In this document: positions 55,962 to 64,000 of the stretch, piece by piece
Numbering within the stretch: position 1 is the stretch's first letter
How the letters are laid out: each line of letters begins with the position of its first letter
Assembly (NCBI GenBank): GCA_018669475.1
Contig: JABHCC010000084.1
Location: forward strand, 51,127-115,126
Source of the DNA: Bacteroidota bacterium
GTDB taxonomy: Bacteria > Bacteroidota > Bacteroidia > Bacteroidales > UBA12481
Length of the DNA: 64,000 nucleotides
Direction of reading: 5' to 3'
The notes under the pieces: generated by a model
Seen by the model: the letters and a program-made list of their open reading frames with translations, nothing else
Databases searched by the model: none
What the model was told of the DNA's origin: nothing
Made by a program: the position numbers and the translations under genes

Positions 55962-56939
55962 ATGATAAAAAAAGCACTATATATTCTGGCAGGCTTCATC
56001 ACCTTTGTTGGTTTGTTGTTCCTACACATGTACATTGTTACTGAGGATGAATACCTAATGTATGAAACAGCAGACCTTGATTTATCCATTCCAAGTATTG
56101 AAATTCAGGAAACCATATTGCATTCCGAAACATTTGGAGAGGACACATCTGATGTTGTGATTATTCTTCATGACGGCCCCGGTAAAGACTTTCGCCTTTT
56201 GCTGCCTTTACAACGACTGTCTAACCAGCATTTCATTGTTTTTTACGATCAGAGAGGAAGTGGGCTTTCTCAAAGAGTAGATAGGAAAACACTGAATATG
56301 GATCAAATGATAGAAGATCTTCATTCAGTAATTGAGTATTATTCAAATACTTCATCAGTAAGCATCATTGGTCATTCCTGGGGCGGACTTCTTGCGACCG
56401 CATATGCTTCGAAATATCCCTTAAAGGTTTACCAACTGATTATTATTGAACCTTGGGATTACTCTCCAAACACTATTGAGAAAAAGACAATCAGACTATC
56501 ACAGCTATCCATGAGGTACTGGTTTGAATCCCGACATGTAAAAGGTCCTGACCAGCAAGCATCATCAGATTACTACTTTGCTCATGTAGACCAGATGGAG
56601 GAGATCCATGAAGGAGGCCGTCCGTATCTGGAAACCATAGACTCTATTGAAAATATATACTGGCGATATGGTTCCCTGGCAAACAAAATGATTCTGGAAA
56701 ACATCATTAATGAACAGGGCAATCTACGACTACAATATTTCAATAAGATAGATGAGTTCAAAAATGACATCCTGATCATGGCAGAAGCTCAGGAGATGGA
56801 TAATTCAATCATACAAATACAACTTCTATCAGCCTGTATAGAGCAATGCCATTTTGAGACTGTCCAAACAACTATCGTCAAGGACACATGTGAATACATT
56901 AAAATTATTCAAAATTTTCTCCAAACTAAGCCCAAATAA
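55962..56939 (+). CDS. Membrane-anchored alpha/beta hydrolase
   Basis: 325 residues with an N-terminal membrane helix (4-25). The oxyanion motif HDGPG (70-74), DQRGSGLS (96-103) and nucleophile elbow GHSWGG (S139) resemble proline iminopeptidase-type hydrolases. The C-terminal part lacks a clear catalytic His motif: where GH is usual the sequence runs VKDTCEY. It may be a weak or altered enzyme. First gene of a close run; the next starts 8 bp later. Confidence 0.75.
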   Translation: MIKKALYILAGFITFVGLLFLHMYIVTEDEYLMYETADLDLSIPSIEIQETILHSETFGEDTSDVVIILHDGPGKDFRLLLPLQRLSNQHFIVFYDQRGSGLSQRVDRKTLNMDQMIEDLHSVIEYYSNTSSVSIIGHSWGGLLATAYASKYPLKVYQLIIIEPWDYSPNTIEKKTIRLSQLSMRYWFESRHVKGPDQQASSDYYFAHVDQMEEIHEGGRPYLETIDSIENIYWRYGSLANKMILENIINEQGNLRLQYFNKIDEFKNDILIMAEAQEMDNSIIQIQLLSACIEQCHFETVQTTIVKDTCEYIKIIQNFLQTKPK

Positions 56940-56947
56940 AAACTACC

Positions 56948-58639
56948 ATGAAAAGATTAATAAGAAATTCATATAAGGTGCTCGCTATTATGTGCTTTTG
57001 TGTGATCACTGCTTCCAATATGAAGGCTCAGAATCCTATTGAAATGTATATACAATCAGATAGCCTGAGATCCTTAAACAAGCTTCAAGAAGCTGAACAC
57101 CTTCTAGTTCAGCTTTCGCAAAAGAATCCATATAATTCTGAACATTTCTATTTGTTGGGTGAAATATATAACCAACAAGAAGAATACGAAAAGTCAATAA
57201 CTGAATTTAAAAAGGCCCAAAAATTAGGTGAATTTGGTCGATCTAACTACTATCTATCATGCAATTACGTAAACCTGGGTCAGCGGGATTCAGCGGTCTA
57301 TTATTTGTCGGAGCATCTTAATACGCCGTTAAATGGTGATCATCCTTATAATGATGATGTGCTTACTGATTCAATATTTCAAGAGCTAAGTACAATGGAG
57401 GAATTTCGAAGGCTGCTCCCGCCTGTGAGCGCTGACTCCAGTTCTATGATTGAAAACTGGATTACAGACCTTACTTATTCGTCTACCATGCTCAAGAAGA
57501 CTCATTATAATCCCTTTATTAAATTAAGCGAAGCCGATTGGGATCATACTATAGACCAGCTCATTGCTGATATTCCGAAATTAAACGAAGATGAGATCTG
57601 GGTGCGAATTGCACAGTTTGTTACAATGATCGGAGATGGACATACAAGGATGTTGCCTTCTAACTATAATAAAACCAAATCCAAAGATCTGCCTCTGATT
57701 ACAAGATTATTCTCTGATGGATGCTATATTATTAAAACCTCTGAGGAGTACACTGATCTATTAGGCGCAAAGATCCTACGAGTTGAGGACATGAAATTTG
57801 ATGATGTCTATAAATCTGTATGCTCAGTTATTCCTATAGACAATGACATGGATTATAGGTTTCTATTTGACTGGGAATTCTACAAAATGAATACTTTGCA
57901 TGGCTTGGGAATTTGTGGGTCAATTGATGAACTGGAAATTGGATATTCCTTAAATGGAGAAATAGGTACCCGAAAGATTTTATCCGAAACTGAGGAAACC
58001 TTCCCAGAACTAATATCTTATCATGACTATCACAATACAAATAATCCAATTTTCCTGGAAAACTACAGAAAGGAAAGCCTGAAATGGTATTGGTTCAAAT
58101 ATTTGGAAGAGGATAAAATTCTGTATGTCCAGATAAATAGTATCACCAGTCTGGAAGATAATCCATTACCAGAATTTTGTGATCGCATAAAAGCTCTTGT
58201 AGATACTGCTGATGTTTCAGCTTTTGTTTTCGACATCAGAAATAACGGAGGTGGGAATACTGAGCTCAATAAGCACTTTTTATCATTAATGTTGTCAGAG
58301 AACGTCAATATCAAAGGCAAATCATTTACTGTGATTGGCCCAAATACATTTTCTGCAGCCCAAAATTTGACAAACATTTTAGAAAATTATACCGAAACAA
58401 TTTTCATTGGTGAACCGAGTGGTTCTAAACCGAATTTTATTGGGGAAGTTAACCCCATCAAATTACCGTACACCGGTATTATTGTGAGCTCATCTAACTT
58501 ATATCATCAGTATGGTTACTCATCTGATAAGCGAATTTGGGTTGCTCCGGATGTGTATGTTGCCTTCAGTTTTGAAAACTACAAAGAGGGAATAGATCCG
58601 GTATTATCCCAGATCAAAGCCTACTTAAAAAGCAAATAA
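56948..58639 (+). CDS. S41 family peptidase-like protein with N-terminal TPRs
   Basis: 563 residues with a signal peptide (to about MKAQ). TPR-like helices occupy 30-140. The C-terminal ~350 residues form an S41 (tail-specific protease) domain: VFDIRNNGGGN near 425-435 and the nucleophile in GPNTFSAAQN near 465. The usual PDZ domain between the two is not evident, so this is a family S41 variant close to those that process cell-surface peptides in Bacteroidota. Substrate unknown. Confidence 0.82.
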   Translation: MKRLIRNSYKVLAIMCFCVITASNMKAQNPIEMYIQSDSLRSLNKLQEAEHLLVQLSQKNPYNSEHFYLLGEIYNQQEEYEKSITEFKKAQKLGEFGRSNYYLSCNYVNLGQRDSAVYYLSEHLNTPLNGDHPYNDDVLTDSIFQELSTMEEFRRLLPPVSADSSSMIENWITDLTYSSTMLKKTHYNPFIKLSEADWDHTIDQLIADIPKLNEDEIWVRIAQFVTMIGDGHTRMLPSNYNKTKSKDLPLITRLFSDGCYIIKTSEEYTDLLGAKILRVEDMKFDDVYKSVCSVIPIDNDMDYRFLFDWEFYKMNTLHGLGICGSIDELEIGYSLNGEIGTRKILSETEETFPELISYHDYHNTNNPIFLENYRKESLKWYWFKYLEEDKILYVQINSITSLEDNPLPEFCDRIKALVDTADVSAFVFDIRNNGGGNTELNKHFLSLMLSENVNIKGKSFTVIGPNTFSAAQNLTNILENYTETIFIGEPSGSKPNFIGEVNPIKLPYTGIIVSSSNLYHQYGYSSDKRIWVAPDVYVAFSFENYKEGIDPVLSQIKAYLKSK

Positions 58640-58653
58640 TTAAAATAAAAATC

Positions 58654-59301
58654 ATGAAAAGTTATTCTAAAAGTGTAAAAATTATTACTGGATTGCTGTT
58701 CGTAATCACGCTCTCCAATCAGCTAAATGCTCAATCTAATTCCACCAATTGGTTTTTAGCCAAAGATCAAAATGGAATAGAAGTATATACTAGAGAAGTG
58801 AAAAATAAAAATGTAAAGGAATTTAAGGCGGTATGTAAAATAAAAACATCTTTAGAAAGCCTTTGTAAATTGTATTATGATATGCAGCATAAACCCGATT
58901 GGGTATTTGCGTGTGAGTCAGCTAAGATACTCAAGGTTATTAGCCCAACTGAAAAAACTATTTACATAGAGAGTTATGCGCCATGGCCGGTTAAAAACAG
59001 AGATGTTATTATTAATACTGTTTTAACTCAAAACCCTGAAACAAACGAAATAATAATTAAAGAAATAGGTATTCCTGATTTCATTTCTAAAAATTCTGGG
59101 ATAGTAAGAATCCCTGAATATAAAGGTTTCTACAGATTTAAACCACTAAACAATGGTCATGTCGAAGTTACATTCCAATGCTTTAGTGATCCAGGAGGAA
59201 AACTCCCAGGCTTCCTGGTAAATGTTTCCACTATTGATAACCCCTTTGATACTTTGACAAAAATGAAAGAGCTTTTGGAAAACAATAAGTTTAAGAAATG
59301 A
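58654..59301 (+). CDS. START-domain lipid-binding protein
   Basis: 215 residues with a signal peptide (about 1-25, ending LNAQS). The mature part fits the START/polyketide cyclase-like fold: DQNGIEVYTREV near the start, then YAPWPVKNRDVII and VTFQCFSDPGG near the end, all motifs of bacterial START-domain proteins. They bind a lipid or other hydrophobic molecule in a pocket. The stop overlaps the next start (ATGA), so the next product is translationally coupled. Confidence 0.85.
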   Translation: MKSYSKSVKIITGLLFVITLSNQLNAQSNSTNWFLAKDQNGIEVYTREVKNKNVKEFKAVCKIKTSLESLCKLYYDMQHKPDWVFACESAKILKVISPTEKTIYIESYAPWPVKNRDVIINTVLTQNPETNEIIIKEIGIPDFISKNSGIVRIPEYKGFYRFKPLNNGHVEVTFQCFSDPGGKLPGFLVNVSTIDNPFDTLTKMKELLENNKFKK

Positions 59302-60248
59302 GGGCAATTACATACATAAGATATGGAGCACCTGATGTTTTAAAACTTGCAGAAATAGAGAAGCCTGTTCCATGTGATAACGAAGTTTTAGTGAAAATAA
59401 AAGCTTCAACAGTAACTCCAATGGACTGGAAATTTAGAAGTGGAAACACACTTATTGCTCGATTAATGACCGGGATTATTAAACCTAAGATAAATATTTT
59501 GGGTGTGGAATTTTCAGGTGAAATTGAAGAAACTGGAAAAGATATTTCGAAATTTAAAATAGGTGATATGATTTTTGGTCGCGCAAAAAAGGCTGGAGCT
59601 TATGCTGAATACCTTTGTGTACCTGAAAAAGAGATTTGTTTGAATCCTTCAAATGCTTCATTCGGTGAGGCAGCCGGCATAACATTCGGTGCAACAACTG
59701 CATTATTTGGTTTAACAAACACAGGAAATATTCAGCAAGGCCAAAAAGTATTGATCAACGGTGCTTCTGGTGGAGTTGGGTTATTTGCAGTTCAATTAGC
59801 AAAATTTCATGGGGCTAAGGTAACAGCAGTTTGTAGCTCAACCAATCATAAAATGGTGATAGATTCAGGTGCTGATATAGTTATTGATTATATGACAACA
59901 GATTTTACAAAAAATGGAGAAATTTATGATATCGTTTTTGATTGTGTTGGTAAAAGAACGTATTCAGATTGCAAAAAATCATTGGTAAAACACGGAGTTT
60001 ATATTTCAACGGTTTTAAGTTTCCCGCTTCTCATACAAATGTTTTCTTCATCTATTTTTGGAAGGAAAAAAGGCAAATTCATTTTTTCAGATTTCAAACC
60101 AGATGACCTTTTAATGTTAAAAGACCTATATGAAAAAAAAATCATAAAGACTGTCATTGATAAAACGTATTCCCTTAAAAATATTAGGGATGCACATCAT
60201 TACGCTGAAAAAGGTCATGTAAAAGGAAAAGTGATCGTCGAAATTTGA
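59298..60248 (+). CDS. NAD(P)-dependent quinone-oxidoreductase-like protein (MDR family)
   Basis: 316 residues of the zinc-free medium-chain reductase family. The opening MRAITYIRYGAPDVLKLAEI, VEFSGEIEETGKDI near 75 and the nucleotide loop GASGGVGLFAVQLAK near 150 are typical of quinone oxidoreductase-like enzymes. No structural zinc cysteines are present. It overlaps the START gene by 4 bp. The pair may act on one hydrophobic compound, but this is inference. Confidence 0.88.
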   Translation: MRAITYIRYGAPDVLKLAEIEKPVPCDNEVLVKIKASTVTPMDWKFRSGNTLIARLMTGIIKPKINILGVEFSGEIEETGKDISKFKIGDMIFGRAKKAGAYAEYLCVPEKEICLNPSNASFGEAAGITFGATTALFGLTNTGNIQQGQKVLINGASGGVGLFAVQLAKFHGAKVTAVCSSTNHKMVIDSGADIVIDYMTTDFTKNGEIYDIVFDCVGKRTYSDCKKSLVKHGVYISTVLSFPLLIQMFSSSIFGRKKGKFIFSDFKPDDLLMLKDLYEKKIIKTVIDKTYSLKNIRDAHHYAEKGHVKGKVIVEI

Positions 60249-60293
60249 CAATAGAATTAAATAAAAAACCTATTAAACCTTAATACAAAAACA

Positions 60294-61337
60294 ATGAAAA
60301 CTAAACATTTTTTCCGCCTCGGGCTTGCCTTAATCTTAACTTTAACAAGCTTAAATATTAATGCACAAGAGAATAAAGAAGCTATAAAGAAAGCAGGTCA
60401 GTTCACATTTATCTATCCCTTGGGTACTAATGGTACAAGCTCGAAGGACATCTCAAATATTTTCTCTTTGAACGCAATAATTGGAATCAACGGAGGCTTA
60501 CACACTGGCGCTGAATTAGGTGGTGTAATCAATTACAATAATGGAGATGTAACAGGCCTCCAGATGGCTGGTGTAAGTAATATCAATAGGAAAGAATCCA
60601 ATGGAGTTTTTCTTTCAGGGGTAGCAAATATCTCGGGAAAATCATTAAGTGGAGCGGCCATATCTGGTGTGTTAAACATGGCAGGAGGTAATTCCAATGG
60701 TGTTCATGCATCTACAATCAACATTGCAGCTAAGGAATTTTCAGGAATTCAACTTGGTGTGATTAATACAGCAGGGAAATTAAAGGGCCTGCAACTTGGT
60801 GTAATTAACGTCGTGAAAGATGGCGACGAAGGAGTGCCAATAGGACTGATTAACATTGTCAAAAACGGATATCACGAATTCGAAGTAGTTGCGAGCGATT
60901 TGATTTACGCTAATCTTAGTTTTAAAATGGGTGTAGAAAAGTTTTATACCATTTTTAAGACAGGTTTCTCTACCCAGGAAGGAAATGCAGCATACAGTGC
61001 AGGAATCGGCTTTGGAAGTTTACTTCCGTTAAGTAATAATCATAAATTAAGCCTTGACCTTTCCATGAATACAATTACTGACAATTTTGAATGGGAAGAG
61101 CATTGGTTTGAAGATGTCGATATTCTTTACAAGGCAGATTTGAATTATAGATATGCATTGAGTGAAAAGCTGTCTCTGATTGCAGGTCCGTCGTTCAACC
61201 TCTATTATTCAGAGCCTAAAATTGATAGCAACAATCCAATCTTAAATATTCCCTACACGATAAAAACTACAGAATCGAATAATGGGAACTATAATATGTG
61301 GATTGGGTTGAATGCCGGATTTTCTTTTAGGTTATAG
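60294..61337 (+). CDS. LA_2272-like surface repeat protein
   Basis: 347 residues with a signal peptide (ending NINAQ). Residues ~60-190 consist of repeated short units such as GLQMAGVSNI, GVFLSGVANI, GIQLGVINTAGKLKGLQLGV, the pattern of the LA_2272 surface-repeat family. The C-terminal ~140 residues look like a beta barrel with alternating aromatic residues ending in F (FSFRL), consistent with an outer-membrane location. Function unknown. It lies 45 bp after the reductase gene. Confidence 0.78.
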   Translation: MKTKHFFRLGLALILTLTSLNINAQENKEAIKKAGQFTFIYPLGTNGTSSKDISNIFSLNAIIGINGGLHTGAELGGVINYNNGDVTGLQMAGVSNINRKESNGVFLSGVANISGKSLSGAAISGVLNMAGGNSNGVHASTINIAAKEFSGIQLGVINTAGKLKGLQLGVINVVKDGDEGVPIGLINIVKNGYHEFEVVASDLIYANLSFKMGVEKFYTIFKTGFSTQEGNAAYSAGIGFGSLLPLSNNHKLSLDLSMNTITDNFEWEEHWFEDVDILYKADLNYRYALSEKLSLIAGPSFNLYYSEPKIDSNNPILNIPYTIKTTESNNGNYNMWIGLNAGFSFRL

Positions 61338-61401
61338 TTGAGACTTACTATTTTTAGATAAACCTGGCCTTCATTTTGGCTTTAGATTCTAATGAATCTG
61401 A

Positions 61402-61439
61402 GTGGGTGATTTATCTCACATAAGTTCTAAATCACCCAC
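61402..61439. terminator. 12-bp perfect hairpin after the LA_2272-like gene
   Basis: GTGGGTGATTTA (61402-61413) and TAAATCACCCAC (61428-61439) are perfect reverse complements with a 14-nt loop. No T-run follows, so it may be a weak terminator or an operator. Confidence 0.45.
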
Positions 61440-61517
61440 CCAAATCATACTCAGGGCATAATAAAGGGAACGTATTCATAACTGTTGAACATAGTAACAA
61501 ATAAAAAGAGGGAAGAA

Positions 61518-62228
61518 ATGAAACTAGATAAAAATACGCCTAGACTTTTAGGATTGGTACAATTGATTGTTTTCAGTGCCAGCATACTAAGTAATTTACT
61601 TCTCACATCAGTAGTTGGATCAGGTAATATATCCAGTATTCTTGTGAATATCTCAAATAATATTACCATGATGCGAATCAGCATTATTGTCGAACTGATT
61701 ACCAGCATTGGAATCATATTTCTGGCAGTTATGTTTTATATAGTCTTTTATAAAAAATATAAAATAATTTCACTTATAGCACTGGGTTGCTTTTTTACGG
61801 AGGCAATTATCTTAGCAATAAGCAAGATAGGTGCTTTTGCTTTGATCCCTTTGAGCATTAAGTTCGCAGAAGCTGGATTTCCAGAATCATCCTACTTTCA
61901 AACATTAGGAGATCTCTTGTATTATGGTATTGATCGACAACTATACCATATACACATGTTATTCTTCATCTTGGGTGGAATACTATGGTATTACCTGTTT
62001 TATAAAACAAGGTATATTCCGCGTATAATATCTGTCTGGGGTCTTTTAGCAGTCGGTCTGATATCAATAAATGTTCTGTTAGTTCTCTATAATCGTGATT
62101 TCGGTAGTATAATTATTTTATTTCTTCCATACATGCCATTCGAACTATTTTTAGGTGTATGGTTAATAGTTAAAGGATTTAATTCATCTGCAATCAGAGC
62201 TACCAAAACAGAAATAACTCAAGCTTGA
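61518..62228 (+). CDS. DUF4386 family membrane protein (first copy)
   Basis: 236 residues from the ATG at 61518 (MKLDKNTPRLLGLVQ), preceded by a purine-rich stretch; a TTG at 61485 would add 11 residues. About six membrane segments, with the family-typical LDKNTPRLLGLVQLIVF, TSIGIIFLAVMFYIVF and FYKTRYIPRIISVWGLLA. DUF4386 proteins are of unknown function and are common in Bacteroidota. A paralogue lies 1 kb downstream, on the far side of the SDR gene. Confidence 0.82.
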   Translation: MKLDKNTPRLLGLVQLIVFSASILSNLLLTSVVGSGNISSILVNISNNITMMRISIIVELITSIGIIFLAVMFYIVFYKKYKIISLIALGCFFTEAIILAISKIGAFALIPLSIKFAEAGFPESSYFQTLGDLLYYGIDRQLYHIHMLFFILGGILWYYLFYKTRYIPRIISVWGLLAVGLISINVLLVLYNRDFGSIIILFLPYMPFELFLGVWLIVKGFNSSAIRATKTEITQA

Positions 62229-62365
62229 ATGGCATCATAATTGGTAATCAATACTTTGGACGTCCAGAGTCTCATTTGACGCCTATCTCTATAGGGATGG
62301 GCGTACGAGTCATCTTTAGTTCTCAAATTTGTATTAGAATTTGAAATCACAATAAAAACAGTATT

Positions 62366-63217
62366 ATGAAAAATAGAAGCCTCAATAATCAAACAGTTCT
62401 AATCACTGGTGCATCATCCGGAATTGGTTTTGCAACTGCAATCTACTTCGATAATATAGGCATAAAAGTCTATGCCGGAGTACGCAAGGAAAGTGACGGA
62501 GAAAGACTGAAAGAGCATGAAATAAATAATATCACACCGGTCATCCTTGACGTCTGTGATTATCCATCAATACAAAGAGCATTCGATCTCATCAAGAAGA
62601 AGGAAGAAGGAACAATATTTAATCTCATTAATAATGCCGGATTATCTCTAAATGGGCCACTGGAATTGATGGATCAAAATGATATTCAAAAACTAATTGA
62701 TGTGAATGTTACTGGCCTGCTAACTGTAACCAGGACCTTTCTCCCTCTGATCAGAGAAAAGATGGGTCGATTGGTTAATATCAGCTCAGGACATGGACTT
62801 GTTGCCGTTCCAGACAAAAGTGTATATGCTGCATCGAAGTTTGCGGTACAGGCCGTGAGTGAATCTCTAAGGGTAGAGCTGATGCCTTTTGGAGTATTTG
62901 TTTCCAATATAGTTGTAGGAAAAATAAATACAAATGTGCTGGGAAAGATAATGGCTGAGAGACAGAAAATGACCGAGCAGACAAATTATGAGGTCTACGA
63001 GCTGTATAGAACCCAAATAGAATACTTCGACAGAGAAGTGAAAAATCTACCTTCTATTGAAGCAAGTGAGGCTGCAGAAATGATATCCCGTGCTCTAACA
63101 GACGAGAAGCCTAAAATGCAATACTTGGTAGGACCAGGGGCAAAAAAAATGAAAATACTTGCTCTCTTCCCACCAAAGATGAGAGGTAAGATGCTATATA
63201 AAGCAATATTCAAATAA
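62366..63217 (+). CDS. Short-chain dehydrogenase/reductase
   Basis: 283 residues, classical SDR. Cofactor motif TGASSGIGFA (about 14-23), NNAG (89-92), and the catalytic Ser with YAASK (Y near 153, K near 157). The next segment, VSESLRVELMPFGVFVSNIV, is typical of 11-beta-HSD/retinol-type SDRs. Substrate unknown. It is flanked on both sides by DUF4386 genes. Confidence 0.9.
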   Translation: MKNRSLNNQTVLITGASSGIGFATAIYFDNIGIKVYAGVRKESDGERLKEHEINNITPVILDVCDYPSIQRAFDLIKKKEEGTIFNLINNAGLSLNGPLELMDQNDIQKLIDVNVTGLLTVTRTFLPLIREKMGRLVNISSGHGLVAVPDKSVYAASKFAVQAVSESLRVELMPFGVFVSNIVVGKINTNVLGKIMAERQKMTEQTNYEVYELYRTQIEYFDREVKNLPSIEASEAAEMISRALTDEKPKMQYLVGPGAKKMKILALFPPKMRGKMLYKAIFK

Positions 63218-63274
63218 ATTTCCTCTGATACAATCGCAACAACAGAAAGATGTGTCTAATTTAAATCTTAAGAT

Positions 63275-63898
63275 ATGGAAATCAACAACTTAAAAGTAGA
63301 CAAAGAACGTAATCGGACTGCAAAAAAAGTTGGATTACTGTATTTACTAATTATAGTATCGTCAATAATAACTCTAATTTTTATTGATTCGCAATATTCT
63401 GTTAGTGGGGATGTTGTTGAAACAATAAAAAATATTGTAGCAAATGACTTGTTCTTCAGAATAAACACAGCATATAATTTAGTAATGTATATAGGTGTTA
63501 TAGCCCTAAGTGTTTATCTATATGAGACATTAAAGGTAATAAACAAACCACTCGCTTTAATGGCATTTTCTTTTCGATTAGGTGAAGCAATATTGGGAGG
63601 AATTCAGGTGCTATGCTATTTGATTGTTTTATTATTACTAAATGAGAATAATTTCATACTAGCATTTGATATGGACGCAAAACGGTCTTTAGTAGAATTA
63701 TTCATGGGGATATTTGATCAATTGATTATTATAATCTTTGCTTTTCTTGGTTTAGGATCTCTTATCTTCTTTTATCTATTCTACAAATCAAAATATATTC
63801 CAAGAGCAATTTCTATTTGGGGAATGTGTTCTTTCTTTTTGGTAATTGTTGGTTCCATTATCGTAAGCAAACGGTCTGGTGCATATTGTCAGGTCTAG
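63275..63898 (+). CDS. DUF4386 family membrane protein (second copy)
   Basis: 207 residues with about six membrane segments; it shares with the first copy the RTAKKVGLLYLLIIVSSI opening type and LFYKSKYIPRAISIWGMCSF near the end. It is shorter at the C-terminus (ends GAYCQV). Function unknown. The remaining 102 bp to the window end shows nothing clear. Confidence 0.8.
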   Translation: MEINNLKVDKERNRTAKKVGLLYLLIIVSSIITLIFIDSQYSVSGDVVETIKNIVANDLFFRINTAYNLVMYIGVIALSVYLYETLKVINKPLALMAFSFRLGEAILGGIQVLCYLIVLLLLNENNFILAFDMDAKRSLVELFMGIFDQLIIIIFAFLGLGSLIFFYLFYKSKYIPRAISIWGMCSFFLVIVGSIIVSKRSGAYCQV

Positions 63899-64000
63899 GA
63901 TGAAGCATTACTTTTCCAGGAAAGATATATTATGATACTTCATCAACACAGAAACCCGGTTTTTCAAAAAATGCTCAGTCGTAGGATAACACCTCAAGAA

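Noticed and set aside
63899..64000. Start of a further gene at the window end
   Set aside because: No open frame with a recognisable product in the last 102 bp.

Overview
The window looks like the chromosome of an anaerobic, amino-acid-using member of the Bacteroidota (Bacteroidia). Evidence for this: at least three proteins end in type IX secretion (T9SS) sorting domains, lipoprotein signals are common, a promoter fits the Bacteroidota pattern TTTG-N19-TAnnTTTG, and the order bamD-rpoZ-coaBC-DUF4835-recN and a serine palmitoyltransferase are typical of the phylum. The DNA is AT-rich apart from short GC-rich tandem repeats. No rRNA, complete tRNA, CRISPR array or intact mobile element was seen.

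Layout. 0-3.4 kb: a small lipoprotein and a secreted fusion of an M28 aminopeptidase with a cyanophycinase-like (S51) domain. 3.5-10.2 kb: a repeat array, then a four-gene redox operon of a NuoE/HydC-like subunit, a NuoF/HydB-like subunit and a 1204-residue GltD/NfnB-like flavoprotein fused to ferredoxin and degenerate molybdopterin-oxidoreductase modules, closed by a rubrerythrin-like protein. No hydrogenase subunit is present; the set resembles an electron-bifurcating transhydrogenase of the Sporomusa (Stn) type. 10.3-18.8 kb: a LysM protein, carbamate kinase and ornithine carbamoyltransferase, FtsK, LolA, a DUF819 membrane protein. 18.9-26.7 kb: a T9SS esterase, a YfcC-type transporter and an operon of aminopeptidase P, imidazolonepropionase and glutamate formiminotransferase/cyclodeaminase. 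26.7-39.1 kb: mostly core genes (7TM-HD phosphodiesterase, FabI, RecN, CoaBC, RNA polymerase omega, BamD, serine palmitoyltransferase), plus an NlpC/P60 protein with Ser in place of its catalytic Cys. 39.2-44.4 kb: a large T9SS protein, an isolated methanol:corrinoid methyltransferase (MtaB), thioredoxin reductase. 44.7-54.4 kb: a decaying accessory zone with an IS6-type transposase tail, two integrase N-terminal stubs in a direct repeat flanking a large lipoprotein gene, a truncated beta-propeller gene and an M61 peptidase split by one amber codon. 54.7-63.9 kb: an AraC-type regulator, a run of hydrolase, S41 protease, START protein and quinone-reductase-like genes, a LA_2272-like repeat protein, and two DUF4386 proteins around a short-chain dehydrogenase.

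Functional theme (inference). Peptide hydrolysis (M28-S51, aminopeptidase P, M61), histidine breakdown (HutI, FtcD), ornithine/carbamoyl-phosphate chemistry (ArcB, ArcC) and a YfcC carrier fit fermentation of amino acids, and the transhydrogenase-like operon would balance NADH, NADPH and ferredoxin pools.

A second theme is short repeats. Clusters built on GTCCGGGG, GGTCCGGAAAA or GGGAATCGGGA lie between genes at about 1.05, 3.5, 18.8, 20.2 and 34.3 kb, and one copy lies in frame inside coaBC. A separate element of about 97 bp occurs at 3.4 kb and, inverted, at 29.4 kb.
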